A DNA stretch of 10,367 bases from Kiritimatiellales bacterium. GTDB lineage: Bacteria > Verrucomicrobiota > Kiritimatiellia > Kiritimatiellales > Pontiellaceae. The stretch spans positions 1 through 10,367 of the forward strand of contig DAOVNC010000087.1 in the NCBI GenBank assembly GCA_030630445.1, given 5' to 3'. Every line of letters starts with the position of its first letter. Position 1 is the stretch's first letter. Positions 6,183 through 10,367 of the stretch are shown here, piece after piece. Under the pieces are notes generated by a model. The model searched no databases. It was given only the letters and a program-made list of their open reading frames with translations, and was not told the DNA's origin. A program made the translations under genes and the position numbers.

Positions 6183-6539
6183 ATGGCTAGACCGCACAGA
6201 GGACGATGGATCGGGCATAATCCGAATACGACTTTTTTTAAGCCGGCAGGCATTCCTGCATCGGAATTGCGAACCACGTCAATCCTTCTCGACGAGCTGG
6301 AAGCGATGCGCCTGGTGGATGGCGAAGAGCTGAAGCAGACCGAGGCGGCGGAGCGCATGGGCATCTCGCAGTCCACCATCGCCCGGCTGCTTTCCTCCGG
6401 CCGGAAAAAAACGGCTCTCGCCCTCGCCCACGGCGAAGCCCTGCAACTGCTGCAAGGCAATGCGCCACTCAACTTCCGCGAATTGCCGGAACCGCCCTAC
6501 GGCGGCGGTCGCCATGGCCGCCGGCGCGGACAAAATTGA
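6183..6539 (+). CDS. UPF0251/DUF134 family DNA-binding protein
   Basis: This 118-residue protein has the family landmarks: an N-terminal MARPHRGR segment, FKPAGIPASELRTT, then LLDELEAMRLVDGEELKQTEAAERMGISQSTIARLLSSGR, a sigma-factor-like helix-turn-helix at about residues 50-77. The C-terminal tail is rich in Gly and Arg. The family is thought to bind DNA and in anaerobes is often next to NifX-type and ferredoxin-ATPase genes, so it is the likely regulator of the block. No Cys is present, so an Fe-S sensor role for this copy is unlikely. GGAG/GAGG at 6171-6177 precedes the start, and a near-consensus promoter lies just upstream. Confidence 0.88.
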   Translation: MARPHRGRWIGHNPNTTFFKPAGIPASELRTTSILLDELEAMRLVDGEELKQTEAAERMGISQSTIARLLSSGRKKTALALAHGEALQLLQGNAPLNFRELPEPPYGGGRHGRRRGQN

Positions 6540-6561
6540 ATCTATCAACACACAACAACAG

Positions 6562-6570
6562 AAAGGAGGT
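6562..6570 (+). promoter_or_regulatory. Very strong ribosome binding site
   Basis: AAAGGAGGT is a near-perfect anti-16S match 7 bases before the ATG at 6578. It fixes that start over the in-frame ATG at 6536, which overlaps the previous gene, and suggests high expression. Confidence 0.9.
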
Positions 6571-6577
6571 GAGCAAG

Positions 6578-6766
6578 ATGCCAGGTGGAGATCGAACAGG
6601 ACCGGAAAGCAAAGGTGCCGGAACCGGACGGAGTCTCGGCCAGAAATCCGGGAACCCGCTGGGTCGCGGAACAGGAACCCCACGCGGAGGCGGAGGTCGC
6701 GGCATAGGCCGGGGACGCAACGCGGGTCGAGCAGGCGGTCGCGGCGGTGGCCGTGGAAACAAATAA
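6578..6766 (+). CDS. Small Gly/Arg-rich DUF5320-like protein
   Basis: This is a 62-residue basic protein with 25 Gly and 10 Arg and no Cys. The N-terminus MPGGDRTGPES resembles the MPxxDxTGP opening of DUF5320 proteins and of its neighbour at 6795. The C-terminal half is a run of RG, GRG and RGGG units, a composition seen in nucleic-acid-binding or disordered RGG tails. No signal peptide or membrane segment is visible. The function is unknown; a disordered partner of the metal-cluster or ATPase proteins, or a nucleic-acid binder, are possibilities only. The strong ribosome binding site and its place between regulator and paralogue show that it is a real gene. Confidence 0.8.
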   Translation: MPGGDRTGPESKGAGTGRSLGQKSGNPLGRGTGTPRGGGGRGIGRGRNAGRAGGRGGGRGNK

Positions 6767-6781
6767 TCGTGTAAAAACAAC

Positions 6782-6788
6782 AAGGAGG
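6782..6788 (+). promoter_or_regulatory. Strong ribosome binding site of the second DUF5320-like gene
   Basis: AAGGAGG lies 6 bases before the ATG at 6795 and selects it over an in-frame ATG at 6747 inside the preceding gene. Confidence 0.88.
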
Positions 6789-6794
6789 CATATC

Positions 6795-7079
6795 ATGCCA
6801 GGACAAGACCAAACAGGACCCGCAGGGCAAGGCCCCATGACGGGACGAGGCGCAGGGATCTGCGCAACGGGACAAGTGAACAACGTCGGGCCGGGATTCG
6901 GTTTTGGCCGGGGACGAGGATTCGGCCGCGGAATGGGTCGCGGGTTCGGATATCGCGCGGCAACCCCCGCTCCCCTGACCCGCGAGGAACAGCTCGAATC
7001 CCTCAAGGCGCAGGCCGCCGGGCTCGAACTGCAATTCAAGGCGCTGACCGAGCAAATCGGAAAACTTGAATCCGAATAA
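6795..7079 (+). CDS. DUF5320 family protein with C-terminal coiled coil
   Basis: This 94-residue protein has the hallmark opening MPGQDQTGPAGQGPMTGRGAG with one Cys23, then a Gly/Phe/Arg-rich stretch (residues 32-54, units such as FGRGRGFGRGMGRG). A charged helix follows (residues 61-94, Leu/Ile/Phe and Glu/Lys/Gln heptad-like), probably a short coiled coil for oligomerisation. Such proteins accompany NifX-family and ferredoxin-ATPase genes in many anaerobes, but no biochemical role is known to me. It is 28 bases downstream of its smaller paralogue, which lacks both the Cys and the coiled coil. Confidence 0.88.
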   Translation: MPGQDQTGPAGQGPMTGRGAGICATGQVNNVGPGFGFGRGRGFGRGMGRGFGYRAATPAPLTREEQLESLKAQAAGLELQFKALTEQIGKLESE

Positions 7080-7088
7080 AAATATTCA

Positions 7089-7150
7089 CCACGGAACACA
7101 CAGAATACACGGAACCATCAGGGAAACCCTCCTTTCCGTGTATTCTGTGG
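7089..7150. repeat. 16-bp perfect inverted repeat with 9-base repeats in one arm
   Basis: CACAGAATACACGGAA (7099-7114) is perfectly complementary to 7134-7149, with a 19-base loop that contains AGGG-AAA-CCCT. The left side is built of three imperfect 9-base units (ccACGGAAc, acACAGAAt, acACGGAAc, about 7089-7115). It fills most of the 93-base gap before the fused ATPase gene. There is no T run, so intrinsic termination is doubtful. Similar ACCACGGAA/ACACGGAA strings occur as intergenic repeats in several bacterial groups as far as I recall. An mRNA-processing or regulatory hairpin is possible. Confidence 0.7.
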
Positions 7151-7172
7151 TTCAAAATAGACAAAGGAATTT

Positions 7173-8984
7173 ATGAAAATCACGATTGCGAGTGGAAAGG
7201 GCGGAACGGGGAAAACCACGTTTGCCGTCAATATGGCGTGGAGCCTGGCCCAAGCCGGAAAACATATCCAACTAATGGACGGAGATGTCGAGGAACCTAA
7301 TTCCCATCTTTTCCTGAACCCTACTTTTGCCGAAACGAAACCCGTCCATGTGCTAAAACCGATTTGGAATGAATCCATATGCGAGGGTTGCGGAATCTGC
7401 GCCGAAGCCTGCGAATTCAATGCGCTGGCAGCGGTGAATGGAAAGGTGCTGATTTTTAATGAACTCTGCCACGCCTGCGGTGTTTGCACTCAGGTCTGCC
7501 CAACCGGAGCACTCAAAGAGCAACCGTTTGAAATGGGACAGGTTCGCGTGGCTCCAGACACCGGCGGTCTTTTCTTTGCCGACGGCCTGCTGAATATCGG
7601 CGAGCCCTCGGCGCCCACCGTGATCAAAGAACTCAACCGGATGATCAATCCGGCGGCCCTTTGCATTATGGATGCCGCGCCCGGCACGGGATGCCCAGTG
7701 GTGGAAGCGGTGGAAGGGGCGGATGTCGTGGTGCTCGTTACCGAACCCACGCCTTTCGGCCTGCATGACTTGAAGCTGGCCGTAGGACTGACTCTGAAAA
7801 TGGGCGTTCCCACTGGAATTGTCGTGAACCGCTCCGATAGCGAAAGCGATCTAATCTCGGACTATGCAAAAGCCGCCGGCATTCCCATCGTTGGGCGGAT
7901 TCCGTTTAAACGAGAATATGCGGAGGCCTACTCCAAAGGGCAGATTATTGCCGAGGCCTTCCCGGAGATGCGGGAAAACATGCTCTCGATTTTTGAAAAG
8001 ATAACCCGGCTCAAAGGAACGGAAGTTCCGGCGGAGCTTGAAGAAGACGTTCCCCACCTATCCACGAAGCCACCGCGCACCTTTGAAAAAGGAACGACTA
8101 CCGGCTTTCAGGAAATTGCCGTCATCAGCGGCAAGGGCGGTACCGGCAAAACAACGGTCACCGCCGCGCTGCTCCAGCTGGCGGATCAAAAAGTCATGGC
8201 CGACAACGATGTCGATGCGGCGGATTTGCATCTATTGCTAACGCCGGAAATCTATGAAAGCCAACTCTACTTTGGCGGCTCTAAGTTTAAAATTGAAGCC
8301 GACTCATGCATAGGCTGTGGAGCCTGCGAAACCGCCTGCCACTTCGATGCGATCACCCCGGATGAAGAGAAATATAAAATCGACACCATGGCCTGTGAGG
8401 GTTGCTCCCTCTGCTCCATCGTCTGCCCCGTCGATGCCATCAGCCGCTATGAAAACCAAACCGGAGAGCTCTACCTTTCAACGACGGAAGGCGGGCCGAT
8501 GGTGCATGCCCGGCTGGGCATTGCCGAGGAAAACTCTGGAAAGCTTGTAAGTCAGGTGCGCCAGCACGCCGCCCGGATTGCAACTGAGATGCAATATCCG
8601 CTGATCATCGCCGACGGCCCTCCCGGAACCAGCTGCCCGGTGATTGCATCGATCACCAACGCCGACCGGATTCTGATTGTTACCGAACCGACCGTCTCTG
8701 GAGTACATGACCTAGAGCGCGTCCTGAAACTCTGCCAGCATTTCGACGTACCCAGCTCGGTGATCATCAACAAGGCCGATTTGAATCCCGAACAAGCGCA
8801 ACGAATCCACAAAATGGCGAAGAAGGCGCACTCCCGGGTCATCGGCGAAATCCCGTTCGACCGCAATATCCACGATGCGCTCATGGCCGGTAAAACCATC
8901 ATTGACTACGGAAAAGGCCCCTCCGTCGAAGTGCTGAAACAAATCTGGGCGGAACTAAACAAAGAGATGAGCCGCACGGACTAA
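7173..8984 (+). CDS. Tandem fusion of two MinD/Mrp-type ATPases, each with a 2x[4Fe-4S] ferredoxin insert
   Basis: This 603-residue protein is two complete copies of one domain layout. Copy 1 (about 1-290) has the deviant Walker A GKGGTGKTT at residues 8-16, ferredoxin motifs at Cys70/73/76/80 and Cys99/102/105/109, and APGTGCPVVEA. Copy 2 (about 315-603) has GKGGTGKTT at 320-328, Cys379/382/385/389, Cys408/411/414/418 and GPPGTSCPVIAS. A linker near residues 285-312 joins them with no internal start or stop. Usually these are two adjacent genes of roughly 290 codons, as with the paired ATPases of the Desulfovibrio orange protein locus. The likely role is ATP-dependent handling of a metal or Fe-S cluster, with the obligate pair acting as an intramolecular dimer. 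AAAGGAA at 7163-7169 precedes the ATG. A methyltransferase gene follows after 3 bases. Confidence 0.93.
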   Translation: MKITIASGKGGTGKTTFAVNMAWSLAQAGKHIQLMDGDVEEPNSHLFLNPTFAETKPVHVLKPIWNESICEGCGICAEACEFNALAAVNGKVLIFNELCHACGVCTQVCPTGALKEQPFEMGQVRVAPDTGGLFFADGLLNIGEPSAPTVIKELNRMINPAALCIMDAAPGTGCPVVEAVEGADVVVLVTEPTPFGLHDLKLAVGLTLKMGVPTGIVVNRSDSESDLISDYAKAAGIPIVGRIPFKREYAEAYSKGQIIAEAFPEMRENMLSIFEKITRLKGTEVPAELEEDVPHLSTKPPRTFEKGTTTGFQEIAVISGKGGTGKTTVTAALLQLADQKVMADNDVDAADLHLLLTPEIYESQLYFGGSKFKIEADSCIGCGACETACHFDAITPDEEKYKIDTMACEGCSLCSIVCPVDAISRYENQTGELYLSTTEGGPMVHARLGIAEENSGKLVSQVRQHAARIATEMQYPLIIADGPPGTSCPVIASITNADRILIVTEPTVSGVHDLERVLKLCQHFDVPSSVIINKADLNPEQAQRIHKMAKKAHSRVIGEIPFDRNIHDALMAGKTIIDYGKGPSVEVLKQIWAELNKEMSRTD

Positions 8985-8987
8985 AAA

Positions 8988-9611
8988 ATGGACATCTTCG
9001 AAACAGAGGTGGAGCGGTATGAGCGGTGGTTCGAAAACCATCCCGGTGCATACCAATCGGAAGTGGCCGCCGTGCGGGCCGCTCTTCCCTCCTCGGGTCG
9101 CGGGCTGGAGATTGGAACCGGCACCGGCCGATTCTCGATTCCGTTCGGGATCGTCGATGGCGTGGAGCCCGCCGCCGCCATGCGGCGCGTGGCTGAAGCG
9201 CACGGCTTAAAGGTGCTCAATGCCAAGGCGGAGGATCTTCCCTTTCCAGACGGCACCTTCGATTTTGCGCTGATGGTCACCACCATCTGCTTTGTCGACG
9301 ATGCCGATCTGACCTGCCGCGAGGCGTGGCGGGTGCTGAAACCCGGTGGACAGCTGGTGGTGGGTTTGGTGGATTCCGATAGCGAGCTGGGGCGACGCTA
9401 CGAAGCCCGAAAGGCCGAAAACCCTTTCTACCGCAACGCCCGCTTCTTTTCCGTTTCCGAGCTGACCGAAATCATGGTCAACGCAGGGTTTGGAAACTTC
9501 CGTTATCACCAGACCCTATTCCAACCCTTGGGAAATCCAGAGGCCACGGAGCCCGTCGAAGAGGGATTTGGCCGGGGTGGATTTGTTGTGGTTTCGGGGA
9601 GGCGTCCATGA
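8988..9611 (+). CDS. Class I SAM-dependent methyltransferase (Methyltransf_11/UbiE-like)
   Basis: This 207-residue cytoplasmic enzyme has motif I EIGTGTGRF (residues 41-49), an acidic residue after it in VDGVEP, the AEDLPFPDGTFDFALMV segment and the post-motif LKPGGQLVVGLVD, all typical of small-molecule methyltransferases of the UbiE type. The substrate is unknown. It begins 3 bases after the ATPase fusion and overlaps the next gene by ATGA, so it is probably part of the same transcript. Methyltransferases of this kind are, from memory, often near ferredoxin-ATPase pairs in anaerobes, which suggests a shared but undefined pathway. Confidence 0.9.
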   Translation: MDIFETEVERYERWFENHPGAYQSEVAAVRAALPSSGRGLEIGTGTGRFSIPFGIVDGVEPAAAMRRVAEAHGLKVLNAKAEDLPFPDGTFDFALMVTTICFVDDADLTCREAWRVLKPGGQLVVGLVDSDSELGRRYEARKAENPFYRNARFFSVSELTEIMVNAGFGNFRYHQTLFQPLGNPEATEPVEEGFGRGGFVVVSGRRP

Positions 9612-10162
9612 TTACCCAAATCGAGCTATGCCTAAAGCACCGCCTCAAGGTGAAGGGATCGGCAACCCTCCGCTTCCTACCAGGGGTGAATGTACTGATC
9701 GGGCCGAATGGCTCCGGCAAGAGCACGGTACTGCGGGTACTCCATACCTGCCGCGAATGCCGTATCGAGAACCCTAACAGTGCGCCGATGCTCTACTTCA
9801 ATCCGGAAACAATGAACCCGCACCATCCCGACTACTATCCATCCGACGTGCGCGAAATGATCCTCAAGACGCGCGGCATCTTTTCGTCGCACGGCGAGAT
9901 TTTACGGGCGGCGCTCTTTTCCCTTCCTGTCCGCGAGGGGTCGGTGTTTCTCGTGGATGAGCCGGAGATGGGACAGGATATCAAGGGCGTGGAGCGCATC
10001 CGCGAAGGCTTCGACAAAATCTGCGCCAGCGGCGGACAGGTTATCGTGGCCACGCACCACCCCTTTCTTATGCAAAACACCCATCTCATCGAACTTGTTC
10101 CAAACTATGCCGAACACCTTCGGGCAAAGTTCTGCACAACCCTTTGTGGGAACCAAACATGA
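9608..10162 (+). CDS. Compact ABC/SMC-like ATPase (AAA family)
   Basis: This 184-residue protein contains Walker A GPNGSGKST (32-40), a signature-like SSHGE (93-97), Walker B VFLVDEPE (113-120) and the switch His of ATHHP (148-152), in the order seen in ABC and SMC-type ATPases. It has no membrane segments and no long coiled coil, so it is much shorter than Rad50/SMC and smaller than most ABC transporter ATPases. Cys48, Cys51, Cys139 and two near the C-terminus are present but do not form a clear metal motif. Its stop and start overlap both neighbours (ATGA at 9608 and 10159). An energy-coupling or regulatory role with the methyltransferase or the MFS protein is conceivable; the function is not recognised. 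Confidence 0.85.
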   Translation: MITQIELCLKHRLKVKGSATLRFLPGVNVLIGPNGSGKSTVLRVLHTCRECRIENPNSAPMLYFNPETMNPHHPDYYPSDVREMILKTRGIFSSHGEILRAALFSLPVREGSVFLVDEPEMGQDIKGVERIREGFDKICASGGQVIVATHHPFLMQNTHLIELVPNYAEHLRAKFCTTLCGNQT

Positions 10163-10367
10163 AACAAAACCCCAACGAATTTAAGACCGCGAATGTGGTG
10201 TCCCTCTCGGCAACCCATCTTCTGCACGACACCTTTTCATCGTTTTTTGCACCGCTTCTTCCGTTGCTCTCCGAAAAGCTCGGGTTCACGTATGCCATGG
10301 CAGGTGTGCTGGCAACGGTGCAAAAACTCCCCTCGCTCCTGAATCCGCTCATCGGTCTTATCGCCGA
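10159..10367 (+). CDS. MFS transporter, fosmidomycin-resistance (Fsr)-like, 3' truncated
   Basis: The first 69 residues are visible; the gene runs off the window. Two hydrophobic segments (about residues 12-37 and 43-69) with the loop SEKLGFTYAMAG between them are typical of the first two helices of an MFS permease. SATHLLHDTFSSFFAPLLPLL resembles the His/Asp-containing helix 1 of Fsr-type transporters. The protein would lie in the inner membrane. The substrate is unknown. The ATG overlaps the upstream ATPase stop (ATGA), so the pair is probably translationally coupled. Confidence 0.82.
   Translation, partial: MKQNPNEFKTANVVSLSATHLLHDTFSSFFAPLLPLLSEKLGFTYAMAGVLATVQKLPSLLNPLIGLIA

Noticed and set aside
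6279..7099. Long - strand frames opposite the DUF134 and DUF5320 genes.
   Set aside because: Shadow frames created by GC-rich Gly/Arg codons; the + strand genes have strong ribosome binding sites and family motifs.

Overview
The window looks like chromosomal DNA from an anaerobic or microaerophilic bacterium. It is moderately GC-rich and all clear genes lie on the + strand. The gene content is typical of anaerobes: a CoA-disulfide-reductase-like enzyme with a rhodanese domain, a NifX/NifB-family small protein, a single-cluster 4Fe-4S ferredoxin, a 1-Cys-type peroxiredoxin, a UPF0251/DUF134 regulator, DUF5320-like Gly/Arg-rich small proteins and MinD/Mrp-type ATPases carrying ferredoxin inserts. 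The intergenic palindromes resemble repeats I associate with PVC-group genomes such as Kiritimatiellota. That is a recollection, so the phylum is a weak guess.

Region 1 (1-3731) is a redox block. It holds the C-terminal part of a pyridine-nucleotide disulfide oxidoreductase fused to rhodanese, a NifX-family protein, a 300-base non-coding stretch with nested inverted repeats, a ferredoxin, a tandem 16-base palindrome, a peroxiredoxin, a perfect 11-bp hairpin, and a second FAD/NAD(P) disulfide oxidoreductase with a single redox Cys. Together these suit handling of peroxide, persulfide or low-molecular-weight disulfide stress.

Region 2 (3747-5939) has three closely packed or overlapping genes: a TrmO/TsaA-family tRNA methyltransferase, a radical SAM protein with a C-terminal winged helix, and an HD-domain phosphohydrolase. 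A 243-base gap follows. It contains an 83-base element that folds as a three-way junction, then the clearest promoter in the window (TTGACA, 16 bp, TATATT).

Region 3 (6183-10367) runs from that promoter. It encodes the DUF134 regulator, two tiny Gly/Arg-rich DUF5320-like proteins with very strong ribosome binding sites, and a 603-residue protein in which two MinD/Mrp ATPases, each with a two-cluster ferredoxin insert, are joined head to tail. Next come a class I SAM methyltransferase, a compact SMC/ABC-like ATPase and the start of an MFS transporter, linked by a 3-base gap and two ATGA overlaps. The paired ferredoxin-ATPases and the NifX-family protein recall the Desulfovibrio orange protein (ORP) system, where the two ATPases are separate genes. 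The fusion and the extra methyltransferase/ATPase/transporter tail are the most interesting features here.
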